From: Neocallimastix lanati (nom. inval.)
Lineage: Eukaryota > Neocallimastigomycota > Neocallimastigomycetes > Neocallimastigales > Neocallimastigaceae
Length of the DNA stretch: 64,000 bases
Direction: 5' to 3'
Assembly (NCBI GenBank): GCA_016946835.1
Contig: JACVTC010000088.1
Span: forward strand, 291,001 to 355,000
The translations under genes and the position numbers were made by a program. Positions 45,349-58,298 of this stretch are shown here, in pieces. Position 1 is the stretch's first letter. Each line of letters begins with the position of its first letter. The notes beneath the pieces were generated by a model. The model saw nothing but the letters and a program-made list of their open reading frames with translations. It had not been told where the DNA came from and made no database searches.

Positions 45349-46676
45349 AAATTTTTTTTTTTTTTTTTCAAAAAATAGAAATGTGAAGATAAATGAAATT
45401 TTTAAATAAAAAAAAAAATGAAGACACTAAACAAATAGGTTTTTAATTAACTTAAAAAAAAAAGTTGTAAAAAATTTTATTCATAAATTTTTTTAAATAA
45501 AAATCAATTATCTTTTTTTTATTTTTCTTTTTTTCAAAAATTAGTTAAAGAAAAATTATCAATAATCCTTATTAAATTCTAATTTTTTTTATAAATTTAT
45601 AAATCATTAAAAATTAAAAATAAAATAAAAATAAAAAAAAAAAAAAAAAAAAAAATATTAAAAAAAAAAAAACATTTTTATTATATATTTTAATTTAACC
45701 ATTTTTATTATGATAAAATTATATTATAATAAATAATTAAAAAGAAAGTTTATTTGTTAATAAACTTTTATTATTACTTATAGTAAAACATATATATATA
45801 TACATTGCTATTTATTTTATTTGTTTATTTTATTTTATTTACTTATTTTTATACTTATTTTATTCATTGATTTAATATTCATTTTTATACTTAATATATA
45901 TATATAATATATAAAATTATAAATTAATTTATTATAATTATAAATTAATAAATACTTTTTGAAAATTATTATTTTAGTTATTATTTTTTAAAACTTTTAA
46001 ACTAAAACTAAAGAGGAGATATATATTTAATAATAAAATTATGACAAATTCTTAATGTATGTATTATTATTTGTGCAGTATAATTATAAATAAAATAAAT
46101 AAAAAAAATAAAAAATATTTTTGTAATAATTATTTATTTGTTTTTTCTTTTCATATAATTTACTTAATCATCCATCATTAATAATCGAATTGGTTAAAAA
46201 AGAGTGAAGGAAAATTAAAAAAAAAAAAAAAAGAATAAATAAATAAATAATAAGAAGGAAATAAAAAAAAAAATAAAATACAATAAAAAAGGAAAATAAA
46301 CCAAAAAATACTGCTAATAATAATATTATTATTATTATTTTTTTAAAAAAGATAAATAAACATATAAAACAATTATATTAATTATATTATTGTCAATCTA
46401 ACAATATAAGAATTGTAAATAAATCATCCTTGTATCATAGATCTCAAAATTCAAAATATAATTCAAAACGAACCTATAATCAATTTAACAAAAAAAAAAA
46501 AATAATAATAATAAGCAATATAATTAATTATAAGCTAAATAAACAAAAATTTATATTAAAAATTATTTAAAACTTTTTTCAAAATCACGTATTTTTTTTT
46601 CCTAAATAAATAATTCAAGCTGGAGCACATAAATAACGAGTTAAAAGATTTAAAATCCAAGTATTTGGATAATAGA
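45194..46676. other. AT-rich intergenic between CK1 and beta-adaptin
   Basis: Homopolymer-rich (A and T runs at 45316-45370 and 45634-45671), with an ATTTTATTT array at 45810-45890. The section nearest the adaptin start (46380-46640) is slightly less biased and may hold its promoter/5'UTR. No gene is recognised. Confidence 0.6.
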
Positions 46677-49309
46677 ATGAATAAAAAAAATACTTCGGAT
46701 GCGAAGTATTTTCAAAGAGGTAAAATTTTTATTTTTTTTTTTATTTTATAATTCATATATAATTCATATATTTATATTTATTTATTATTTATTTATTTAT
46801 TTATTATTATTGTTTTCTTTTGTCTATCTTAAAATTTTTTTCTATTACGGAATATATGTACTTTTATATTTTCAATATATATTATAAATTAAATTTATAA
46901 TTAAACATATAATATAAATAAAATTTTTTAAAAATAAAAAATAATGACATTTTGAAATTTTTGATACATAAAAATATAATTAAAATAATATATTATTAAA
47001 TTTTGTTAATTATCGAGGATTTTCAATAATTCAAACTTATAAAAATTAATTTAAATATATTCATATATTTAAAAATAATATAATTTTAATAAAATATATC
47101 ATTTTTTTAATGATATATTATAATTTTTTAATTAATTCCATTTTAAAAGAACTGAGAATATAATATTTATTTTATTATTTTTTTTATTGATAATAATAAT
47201 AAAAAAAAAATATTTCAAACAAATAGGTAAAATCCAGGAATTAAAAGCAGAATTAAAATCGGAAAAAAAAGACCCAAAATTTACTAGAAAGAAGAATGTC
47301 TTAAAGAAGATTGTTGCTAATATGACAATGGGGAATGATATGTCACCACTTTTCCCAGATGTCTTAGTTTGTATGGATATTCCTGTTTTAGAAATCAAGA
47401 AAATGGTTTATTTATATTTAATTCATTACGCTAGAAATAAACCAGAAATGATTTTAATGTCTTTAAAATCTTTTACTAAAGTAAATTTAAAAAAAAATAT
47501 ATCTATATTGTTTTGTTTTGTTTTTTGTTTTTTTGTTTGAATATAATAATATTTAATTATAATATAATTTTTAAAAATATATATTCAAATCATTAATTCA
47601 ATTAATATACTATAATATAAATATATTAATAGGATGTTAGTAGTAATAATCCATTAATTAGAGCTATGGCTATTAGAACTATGGGCTATATGCCAGTGGA
47701 TAAAATTATAGGATGTTTAGGTAAACCATTACATGATTGTTTACAAGATCGTGATCCATATGTTAGAAAAACGGCTGCTCTTTGTGTTCCAAAACTTTTC
47801 ATGGATGATCCAATACTTGTTGAAAAAGAAGGCTATTTAAATCAATTAAAAGACTTGTTAAATGATAACAATTCAACGGTATTTTAATATTATTTATTAT
47901 TATATATTAAAAAAAATTTTTTTTTTTTAAATAAATAAATAATAATAAAAAAAATTAGTAATAATAATTATATTTATTAATATATTTAATAAAATAAATA
48001 AAATAAAATAAAATAAAATAATAAAAAAAAAAATTGATAGGTTGTTGCATCAGCTATTGCTGGATTAATTGAAATTGCTGATAGGTCAGAAAAATTTGAT
48101 TTATCTATTAATTTTAATTTAGCTAACAAACTTTTAGTAGCTATGAATGATTGTACTGAGTAAGTAATAATGATGTATATTCAAAAAAAAAAAAATAAAA
48201 ATAAATAAAATAAATGCAATACTAATAATTAATTAATTAAAATAAATATAAACAATAAAAAAATAATAGATGGGGTCAAACCTATATTCTTGAGGCAATG
48301 ATGTTCCATGTCCCACAAGCACATCAAGATGCTGAATTACTTGCTGAAAGAATTGTACCAAGGTTACAACATGCTAACGCTGCTGTTGTTTTAACTTCTG
48401 TTAAAGTTATCGTTTACTTAATGAACTATATGAGTAATGAAGAAGTCATAAATAATTTATACAAAAAACTTGGCCCACCAATGGGTAAATAAAATATTTT
48501 TAAAAATTATATAATATTTTCCTATATATTATTATAATTTATTTATTTAATATAATAATATAAAAATCAACTCTATCTTTAATTTTTCTGAACATAAAAT
48601 ATATATTATTAAATATTGATATTAATATTTTGAATATTTCTTAAATAATTGTTATGAAATTATATTTTAAAAAAAAAAAAAAAAAAAAATAAAGTTACAT
48701 TATTACATAGTGGTTATGAAATTCAATATGTTGCTTTAAGAAATATTTTATTAATTATACAACGTAGACCAGACTTCTTGAATAATGAACTTAAAGTATT
48801 CTTCTGTAAATATAATGATCCAATTTATGTAAAATTAGCAAAATTAGAAATTATTATTCGTTTAACCAACATTAGAAATGTTTCACAAGTTCTTTCTGAA
48901 TTAGAAGAGTAAATATTGTATACTTTTTTTTTTAAAAAAAAAAATAAAATAATGATAATAACAAAAATAATAATAATAAATGGCAAAAATAAACAAATAA
49001 AATAAATTAAATTTTTATAAAGCAATAATTAAATAATAATAATTATTAATTTAAATAAATAATTTTAATAGATATTCATCTGAAGTTGATGTTGGTTTTG
49101 TTAGAAAATCTGTACGTTCTATTGGTAGATGTGCTATTAAGATTCCAGAAGCTACTGATGAATGTATTGACGTTTTAATTAGATTAATACATACTAAGGT
49201 TGATTACGTTGTTCAAGAAGCTGTCGTTGTTATTAGGGTAAGCGATTTTAATATTTTAATTTATATAAATACTTAAGATTGATAATTATGATTAAATATT
49301 TATTTATAT

Positions 49310-49354
<45 letters not shown>

Positions 49355-50394
49355 GGATATTTTCAGAAAGTATCCAAATAGATACGAAAGTATTATTGGT
49401 ATTCTTTGTGAAAATTTAGATAGTTTAGATGAACCAGAAGCTAAGGCATCTATGATTTGGATTATTGGTCAATATTCTGATCGTATTCAAAATGCGGATG
49501 AATTATTAGACAATTTCTTAGAAACGTTTAAGGAAGAAGCAACTGAAGTAATATATTATATTATTAATATTATACACAATAAATGAAATTGGGATTAATT
49601 AATTTTTAATTCCATTTTATTATATAATTATTATCATTGTTGTTATTATTCATGTCATTAACTATTTAAATAAATTTAAAAAAAAAAAATTATTGTAAAA
49701 AAATCATTAATTAATAAGGTTCAACTTTCACTTCTTACTGCTATTGTTAAGCTATTCATTAAAAGACCAACAGTTGGTCAAGCTTTAGTTCCAAAGGTAT
49801 TGAAATGGGCTACTGAAGATGTGGATAATCCAGATTTAAGAGATCGTGCCTATATTTACTGGAGATTATTATCTAGTGATCCAGTTGCTGCTAAAGTAAT
49901 ATATATTTTATATTTAATTATTAAATAATTTATAAAATTTATTAGTTATTATATTATCATTAAATTTATTTTATATATACATTAACTAAATATGATTTTA
50001 TTATTAATCTTTCTATATATATATATAAATAAATATATTTAATTGATTTATTTTTAATATTTAACAATTTAAAGGCAATTGTTTTAAGTGAAAGACCAGC
50101 AATTACCACTGAAGTTGAAGATATGGATTGGAACTTATTAGATGATCTTTTATTAAATATATCAAGTTTAGCATCAATTTACCACAAGCCACCAAGCAAC
50201 TTTATTAATGGAATAAAATCAAGAAAATTAATTCAATCACCAGCCTTAAATCCAAATATTCATATGCAACAACAAAAAACATTTAACTTTGATGAAGATG
50301 AAAAGTATACTAAATATTATTATTAATTTTTAATTTTATATTATATATATATATATATATATATAAGACATTTATAATTAATAATCCATGTTTT

Positions 50395-50428
<34 letters not shown>

Positions 50429-52377
50429 TTTCTTTTAATTTTTAAATATACTTTAATTTTATATAAATATATATATATTATTTTAACTTTTTTGATTTTA
50501 TCAAAAAATTTAATAAATCAATTTTTTAATCATAAAAAGTCAAAATATCTATAACAATGTTAATAATCCATATTCTATGAACGATGTTGAACCAATGAAT
50601 GGAAACCAAATTGATTTGTTAGAAATTGAAAATGCAGAACAAAATAATGAATCTCCTCAAATTGAAACAGAAGACATCTCTTCAAAGAATGACGACCAAT
50701 TCAAGGTTAAGGAAAATATGACACCTACTAACTTTGGATCAGGTAGCTTCAAAATTAATAGCGATTTACTTGGATTAGATATGAATGTTACTGAACCAAA
50801 TCAAAATATGAACAATATGAACAATAATCAATTTAATAACATGAACTTCATGAATAGCAACATGAATAATGTGAATAATATGAATAACATGAATAACATG
50901 AATAATATGAATAATATAAACAATATGAATAATATGAATATGAACAATATGAATAATATGAACAATATGAACAATATGAATAATATGAATAATATGAACA
51001 ATATGAATAATATGAATAATATGAATAATATGAATAATATGAATAATATGAATAATATGAATAATATGAATAATATGAATAATATGAATAATATGAACAA
51101 TATGAACAATATGAACAATATGAATAATATGAATAATATGAATCCAAATATTAACCTTATTACTGATGGTATGAATAATATAAATATCAATAATCAAAAT
51201 AACATCAATGAATCATATGTTCCAAATAAGTCTACTTTCTTACAATCACAAAATGGAAATGGTATGCAAATCATTGGTACTTTTGCTAGAAGAAAAGGAC
51301 AAATGCAAATGGATCTTGTATTTAATAATTTATCTCAACAGCCATTAAGTGGATTTGCTATTCAATTTAATAAGAACAGGTAAAATTTTAAAGTATAATA
51401 ATTAAAAAATAATTAAAAATAGTAATAATAATAATAATAATAATAATGTATTTTTATATTATTATTATATCGTATTTTATAAAAATCAATGATTTTTATA
51501 TTTATATTTATATTTATATTTATATATATCATATATATTTTTTATTTAAAATAATATATTATGTATTTATGTATTATCAATTTATATATATATATATATA
51601 TTTTTTATTTTTTTTTTTTTCTTTCATCTTCTTCGTCTTTTCTCCTATTTTAATAAATTAAATAATAAAAAGTTTTGGTATTACCCCATCAAATTCATTA
51701 AATATTAATGGTCAATTAAATCCAAATGATTCAGTAGAAACTGTACTTGAATTAAATAAGAATGGACCAGTACAACAAATGACACCAATCAACAATTTAC
51801 AAATTGCTGTCAAGAATAATACAGGTATTTATTATTTCCAAACTTTGGTACCAATTCATATTTTATTCGTTGAATCAGGTAAATTAGAACAAGATGAATG
51901 GTTCAAAAACTGGCAAGATAATTCATTAAATGAATATAAATATAATATTGCTAATTTGAATAAATACGCTGATATTAAGGAAATTGTTGATAAACTTCAA
52001 ATAAATAATGTATTTTGTATTGCTGAACGCTATGTTAATAACATGGTAAGTTTTTTTTTTTTTTTTAAATAAATAAATAAACAATTGAATAGAATCAAAT
52101 AATAGAATATATTTATTTCATCACTTATTATTTAAATAATTTCAATATTAATTTTTTTCTATTTATTATTATATTATTATGCAAATTTTTATTAAAATAA
52201 TTTTAAATATTATAGAATGTATTATATTTATCTGTTAAATTAGAACAAAATGTTATATTTGTTATGGAAATGCTTATTGATCAACCATTAAGAAATGTTA
52301 AACTTTCAACAAAAACTGCTGCTGCATCATTAGTTAGTCCATTCCAAAATGCTATAGAAGAAATTTTAAAATCATAA
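46677..52377 (+). CDS. AP-1/AP-2 complex beta-adaptin
   Basis: Large subunit of a clathrin adaptor (AP-1 at the trans-Golgi, AP-2 at the plasma membrane; fungal sequence alone does not separate them here). Exons: 46677-46719, 47227-47480, 47633-47878, 48041-48159, 48270-48484, 48695-48908, 49072-49237, 49356-49547, 49719-49895, 50075-50304, 50540-51379, 51673-52045, 52216-52377; 1076 aa. The trunk is near-canonical: [113 protein letters not shown] and [15 protein letters not shown]. The hinge has DLLGLD (a fit to the clathrin box) and a long Met-Asn repeat. The C-terminal ear runs from [20 protein letters not shown] through the platform domain to [11 protein letters not shown]. The start is supported by the conserved DxKYF near the N terminus. 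Confidence 0.96.
46687..46712 (+). promoter_or_regulatory. 11-bp hairpin in the first coding exon
   Basis: AAAATACTTCG and CGAAGTATTTT pair perfectly around the loop GATG, ten bases after the beta-adaptin ATG and ending seven bases before the first donor site. It also encodes the conserved D-A-K-Y-F. Regulatory meaning is inference. Confidence 0.5.
50806..51148 (+). repeat. Met-Asn (MNN) coding repeat in adaptin hinge
   Basis: About 110 residues made almost only of Met-Asn-Asn triplets, encoded by ATGAATAAT/ATGAACAAT units, with a few Val, Ile and Phe variants at the 5' end. The translation of the opposite strand is also open and is only a shadow. Confidence 0.95.
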
Positions 52378-53141
52378 ATATAATCAAATATTTTAATTAT
52401 ATAAAAATCTATAATTAAAAAATAAAAATAAAAAAATAATAATTAAATAATTAAACAAAATTAATAAAATATAAAAATCTATAATTAAAAAATAAAAAAT
52501 AATAAAAAAAATAATAATTAAATAATTAAATAAAATAAATAAAATATACTATAATGAAACAACTTAATATAATAATTAAATTTATGTGAAAAGAAAAATA
52601 TATATTAATTATATATTTTTATATTCATTCAAAAATATATATATATATGTATATATTTTATCCTTTCTAAATTTTAATAATTTAATATTATTTTAAAAAT
52701 TATTACTTTAAATGATTTGGGATATGTCATAATTATATTTATTATTTATTATAATAATATTAAAAATAAATAAATAAATAATAATGATAAATATAATAAT
52801 TTTAATAAAAAAAAAGTAAAATTTTAATATATTATAAAATTTGAATAAAAAAAAAATATATGATAATAAAAAAATAAAAATAATAATAATAATAAAAATT
52901 AAATAAAAATACAAAAAAAAAAAAATTTTTTTTTACAATTCATATTATGAAGTTTTTATTTATTTTTTTATTTTTTATTTTTTTTTTTTTTTTTATTATT
53001 ATTTTTTTTATTATTATTTCTTTTTTTTACGATTAATAAATGTATTTAATGGTTCACTATTTAAAACAAATAAAAATATATATATATATATAAATTTATA
53101 AATAATAAATAATAATAATAATAAAAAATATATATATATAT
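52378..53141. other. AT-rich intergenic
   Basis: Adaptin 3' flank. An imperfect direct repeat AAAATCTATAATTAAAAAATAAAAA at 52403 and 52470 (spacing about 67) and poly-A/T runs. The minus-strand frame at 52708-52914 is low-complexity. Confidence 0.6.
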
Positions 53142-53386
53142 TGTTAAAATTCAACATAATATTTAAACTTTTGTACATTAAAGTATTACAAATATTTATT
53201 AAATTTTGATTATATAATAATTTGTATGTAAAATATAAAAAGAAATTTTTTTTATGAAATTAATATTTTGAGTCTTTTTTTAATACTTTATTAAATCATA
53301 TAAATTAATAAATAATAAATAAAATTTAATTAAATAATAATACATTTTGTAGTGTACACATCATATCTTATATTGACTCTTTAACA
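53142..53386 (+). repeat. 5' LTR (copia)
   Basis: TG...CA termini (TGTTAAAATTCAAC to GACTCTTTAACA), 245 bp. Shares long blocks with the 3' copy, including TTTTGAGTCTTTTTTTAATA and TGTAGTGTACACATCATATC. No clear tRNA primer-binding site was recognised immediately downstream (GATGAAGAATCTC). Confidence 0.9.
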
Positions 53387-53513
53387 GATGAAGAATCTCA
53401 AATACCAAGAGACCTATTATTAATTTCAATTTTAATTTTTTAAGATGTTTTAATGATTCTAATTGTTTTAAAATATAATTAAGTATTTTTTTTTTTTATT
53501 AGTGTTTCAAAGA

Positions 53514-53800
53514 ATGGCTAAAAGAAAGAATAACAATAATAATCATATTGAAGACAGTTCGATTTCATCGACTCCAACTGATAATAAGAACAATGAATCG
53601 ATCTCTTCTTATGAAGATGATGATTCTAATAATAAAAGAATTATCATGAATAAATATTATGGAAATATAACGAAATCCGTTTTTGAAATTAAAGATTTCA
53701 TATTAAATAATGAAAATTTCTTAGATTGGTATGAAAAAAGCCCTATTTCATGGAAATCTCAGTTACAGGAAAAACGTAACTTTATCTACTGCTGAAGCTG
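53514..53800 (+). pseudogene. Copia gag N-terminus fused to RNase H
   Basis: From ATG 53514 the frame encodes a Lys/Asn/Ser-rich leader (MAKRKNNNNNHIEDSSISS), then FEIKDFILNNENFLDWYEK, which resembles the start of a copia Gag domain, and goes straight into SPISWKSQLQ, an RNase H block that normally lies over a thousand residues later. The frame breaks a few codons on (53770-53780), within an A-run. Confidence 0.8.
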
Positions 53801-54115
53801 AATTTTTTAGCTTAACTGAATGTACTAAACTAGCTTTATGGTTCAAAAATTTATTTAAGGAAAATATTTAATCAAGAAATAAAATTTAAAATTATAGTAG
53901 ATAACAAAGCATGTATTGCAATTGCTTAGGATACAAATTATATAGGAAGATGTAAGCACATATACTTAAGATATAAATTTATTCAAGAAGAAATTATGAA
54001 AAACGAAATTGAATTAGAATACATTAACACTGAAAACATGTTTGCTGATCCATTAACTAAAAGTATCTCAGGAGTACAAATGACAAATTTTACAAACTTA
54101 ATTTTCAAAAAATAA
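53776..54115 (+). pseudogene. Copia RNase H C-terminus
   Basis: Across two frame changes (about 53776 and 53865): TLSTAEAEFFSLTECTKLAL, FKIIVDNKACIAIA, a TAG at 53929-53931 at a usual Gln position, DTNYIGRCKHIYLRYKFI, ELEYINTENMFADPLTK, and a stop at 54113-54115. A poly-A run and the 3' LTR follow. Confidence 0.88.
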
Positions 54116-54134
54116 TATTTCTTTAATTGTATAT

Positions 54135-54180
<46 letters not shown>

Positions 54181-54212
54181 TGTATATAATAATTAAAATA
54201 TTATATAATGAA

Positions 54213-54459
54213 TGTTAAAAAGTTCAACATAATATTTAAACTTTTGTATATTAAAGTATTATAAATATTTATAATATTTGATTATGTAATAATTTGTATG
54301 TAAAATATAAAAAGAAATTTTTTTTTATGAAATTAATATTTTGAGTCTTTTTTTAATACTTTATTAAATCATATAAATTAATAAATAATAAATAAAATTT
54401 AATTAAATAATAATACATTTTGTAGTGTACACATCATATCTTATATTGACTCCTTAACA
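54213..54459 (+). repeat. 3' LTR (copia)
   Basis: Second copy of the 53142 LTR, 247 bp, starting TGTTAAAAAGTTC and ending CTCCTTAACA. The last ~150 bases are nearly identical between the two copies; differences cluster in the first 90. Confidence 0.9.
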
Positions 54460-54948
54460 CATATAAATATATAATAATTTTTTTTTTTTTTTTTTTATGA
54501 ATTTTTGAATTTCTTGATATATATTTTTATTTATTTATTATTATTTTTAAATATATATATTATATATAAGTATAGGGTGTAGATATAGATTCTATAAATA
54601 AATAAAATAAAATAAAATAAAAAACTATTAATGATAATTAAAACTAATTGGATAATAAATTAAATAATACCTTATTGAAATTAAAAAGAAAGAAAAAAAA
54701 GGAAAAAATGAAATAAATGAAAAAAAATAAAAAAATTTTTTTTTTTTTTTAAAAAAATCTTTTAAAAATTAAATTAATAAAATGTAATAATTATAAAACT
54801 TAATGTTTTTGTTTAGTTTTTGATATAAAGAAAAACATATATATCATATATATATATATAATAAAATAAAAAAAAATAACAAATTTTTTTTTCTATAATT
54901 TAAAAATTTTCTTTTTTTCTTTTTTTTGGGGGGAGGAGAAAAGATTTT

Positions 54949-54989
<41 letters not shown>

Positions 54990-55049
54990 CTTTTGTAATA
55001 TTATTGACTTTGTTACTTTGTAAAAAAAAATTAAAGTTAAAATTAAAAT
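54460..55049. other. AT-rich flank downstream of BMS1
   Basis: Poly-T runs (54480-54497, 54951-54985) and a short G-rich patch GGGGGGAGGAG at 54928-54938 next to a CTTTT tract. It is the 3' flank of the minus-strand BMS1 gene. No gene is recognised. Confidence 0.6.
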
Positions 55050-56105
55050 TTAATGTCTTTTCTTATAACGTCCAGTATCACCAGCTTCTTCTCTAGCTCT
55101 CTTTTTACCTTCAGCCCTATAAATTTCTTTACGTTTCTTTGTTTGTTTTTCTTCTCTAATCTTTTCTTCTTTAGCTTGTTTCTTTAAATATACTTCTCTA
55201 CGTTCTTGGGTCTTTAACTTTCTCTTCTTATCCTTTTCATGCTTTAACGTATTAATTTGTTGCATTAATCTATAAATCTTCTTTTCCTTAGGTTCTAAAA
55301 CAACAGCACGACGTGCCATTAAGGATGGTTTCTTTTGTTTCTTTAGAATCTTTGGTTTAGAAGCAAATGGAAGTTCTTGTTGAAGTGCTTTTGGTATTTT
55401 TAATGGATTGAAACGACGTGTTGGTCTTACAATTTCCTTTTTTTTTTTTTTTTTTTTTTTAAAAAAATAATAATATAATATAATAAAAAAGAAAAAGTAA
55501 AAAGTAAAAATAAAAATAAAAATAAAAAAAAATAAAAATAAAAATAAAAAAATAAAAAATAAAAAATAATTATAAATAAAATTATTAATATATATTAAAA
55601 TTAAATAAAATGAAAATAATATATATATATATATATTTATTTATTTATTTATTAATTTTTATCTTATAATTTTTTTTTTTTTTTTTTTTTTTTACCTTAT
55701 ATGAAGAATCTGGATTCATTGGAATTGGTAATTTATTTATTCTTCTAATTTCTGATACAGTCTTCATACCTTGCCATGAAGTTTTTTCTGATAATAACAA
55801 TGAAGTTACTGGATTATAGAATTTCTTTGGTTTAACTGGATACCATGCTCTTAAGAAAACGATATCTAAATAATAATTATAATTATAATAACATTAATAA
55901 TTAAATATTTATTTTTATGATATATATACATACATATACATATATAATAATTGAATTAAACTTATATATATCATATTTGATATTTACCACTCATTAAAAT
56001 CTTATCTTCAAACGTTGCACGGAAAGCACCATCTGGTTTCTATAAAGATAAAAAATAAATAAATAAATCAGATTTAATCATTTAATTAATATTTATTATG
56101 TGAAT

Positions 56106-56144
<39 letters not shown>

Positions 56145-56697
56145 ATTATTATTTAAATATATGTATATATAAATATATAAATATATATATATATTTATAA
56201 ATATAATTATACTTACTGGTAAATATTTTTTAATTTGACCACGGATACCACTAACTGTTCTAATTGCTACACCTTCAAATTTAGCAACTTCAAGAGATGA
56301 ATTAAACATATCTCTAATGAATGCTGTATTTTTGAAAATCTTAAATGGTGTACCTGTAAGTTTTAACTTCTTTACAACTTCTGTGGATTGATCAATATCT
56401 AATACAACACCAGTTGCAGCTATACGGAAAGCTTGAGTAGTTTCTGTCATACTTCTAAAGGCACAGAAACCAGTATTTGGTTGCGTTTTTGGACCATAGA
56501 ACTGTGCCAAACAGTGCATATGTTCTGGCGTATATTTAAGCATTCTATTTCTGGTACCATCGATATTTAATGAATAAATTGGGATTGATTGAAATCTTCT
56601 CCAACCTAATGAAAAGATTAATGGATCATTAGTTTTTAATACCTTTTGATGCCATCTATGTCTCTTAATTCTTACCTAAAACATATAAATAAATATA

Positions 56698-56755
<58 letters not shown>

Positions 56756-58221
56756 TTAATAATAATATTAATAATAATATTAATAATAATAAATTAATAT
56801 GTTTTCATTTAATTTATTTTTAAATTTTTAAAAAATATAATATATATTTGAATGATATTGATATAAAAAATATAAATCTTTTTTATATCATATTATATAT
56901 ATTAAATTATATAAATGTTTATATGTTGGCTTATGTATATAACTTACTTGAATAAATCCAAAGGCTTCTTCTGTTGAAAGAAGACCACCAACAATAACTG
57001 GATAGGCTGGATCAAAATGTTCAATAAATTCACATGGTAAATTTTTAATTAAAATACGAACATATTGACCTGGACGATAACCTTCAATTTTAGCTCTTGT
57101 TTCAGGATCATCTTCTTCAAATTCAGCTCTATTTAATTCTAATTGTTTATTAATACCACTTTTAATTTCTTCATAGAAATTATCATTTTCCTCTTCTTCA
57201 CCATCATATTCCGCATCAAACTTTTTCTTTAATTCTTCCTTCTTTTTAGCTAATCTTTCTTCTTCCGTTAAGCCATCGTCACCGACTTCATTTTCATTAT
57301 CTCCATCATCTTCATTATCATTATCTTCACCCTTAACAACTTCACCTGTTTCCAAATCTTCAAAATCACCATAAACTTCATCTTCTTCTCCATCACCATT
57401 ATTGGTTTTGCTATTACCATCACCAGTAATGAAACGATATCTTAATGATTCAATAGTTTCTTCATCTGACCAATCTTCTAAATCATCATTTAATAAAATT
57501 AATTTAGAAGTATCTATTGTATCAGTACTAATTCTTTTTTGGGGTTTAACTTTTACAAATAATTCATCTTCATCATTATTTTCTTCTTCAGATTCTTCAG
57601 ATTCTTCAGAATCAGAACCATCATAAACGATTTGCATTAAATTTTTCTTTCTCTTAACATCTTTGAAATTTGCAGCAGCTCTTTCTGCCATACCAATCTT
57701 CCAATTTAATTCACCATTTTCATCATCGTCATCGTCATCACCTAATTCACTATCACTTTCAGCAAATGCAATTTCCTCATCATTTTGTTCTTCATTATCG
57801 TATTTATCAAATGCTCTTCTTCTTTTTCTCTTTGTTTGATCTGTATCTTCCATTTCCTCATCATCATTATCCTCTTCTTCATCATCATCATCTTCTTCAT
57901 CTTCTTCACCTTCATCATCATCATCTTCTTCTTCTTCATCTTCTTCTTCTACATCATCATTTTCTTCATCATCATTATCATCTTCATCACCAAAAACAGC
58001 TTTTCTACGAACATTACCATTTTCATCAACTTCTTCAGTATATGAAACTTCCTTTCCTGAAATAGTTTTAAGATCAGTTGCCTTTAATGGTGCTGAATTT
58101 TTAAATAATTGAAGTTCACTTTTTTCAATTTTATCTGCTAATGTATCCTGAGCATCTTGAAGGTCAATAACAAGTTTTTCACCTTCAGTTTTTTCTTCAT
58201 CTAGTTATTAATAAATATTTA

Positions 58222-58298
<77 letters not shown>

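Larger units (their letters stand above)
53142..54459 (+). mobile_element. Internally deleted Ty1/copia element with two LTRs
   Basis: A pair of directly repeated LTRs, 53142-53386 and 54213-54459, each beginning TGTTAAAA and ending TTAACA and differing at only about ten positions, bracket an 826-bp interior. The interior joins the N-terminal part of a gag to the C-terminal half of RNase H, with protease, integrase and RT missing. Flanks TATAT and CATAT agree at 4 of 5 bases as a possible target duplication. The element could only move with enzymes supplied in trans. Confidence 0.9.

Noticed and set aside
50775-51197. Three long minus-strand ORFs over the adaptin hinge (IHI, LFI and SYY repeats)
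   Set aside because: Shadows of the MNN coding repeat on the plus strand.
54928-54938. GGGGGGAGGAG as a second retroelement polypurine tract
   Set aside because: It is not followed by TG and a repeat; the nearby LTR pair is complete without it.
57670-58065. Plus-strand His-rich ORF
   Set aside because: Reverse of the Asp/Glu tract of BMS1 exon 6.
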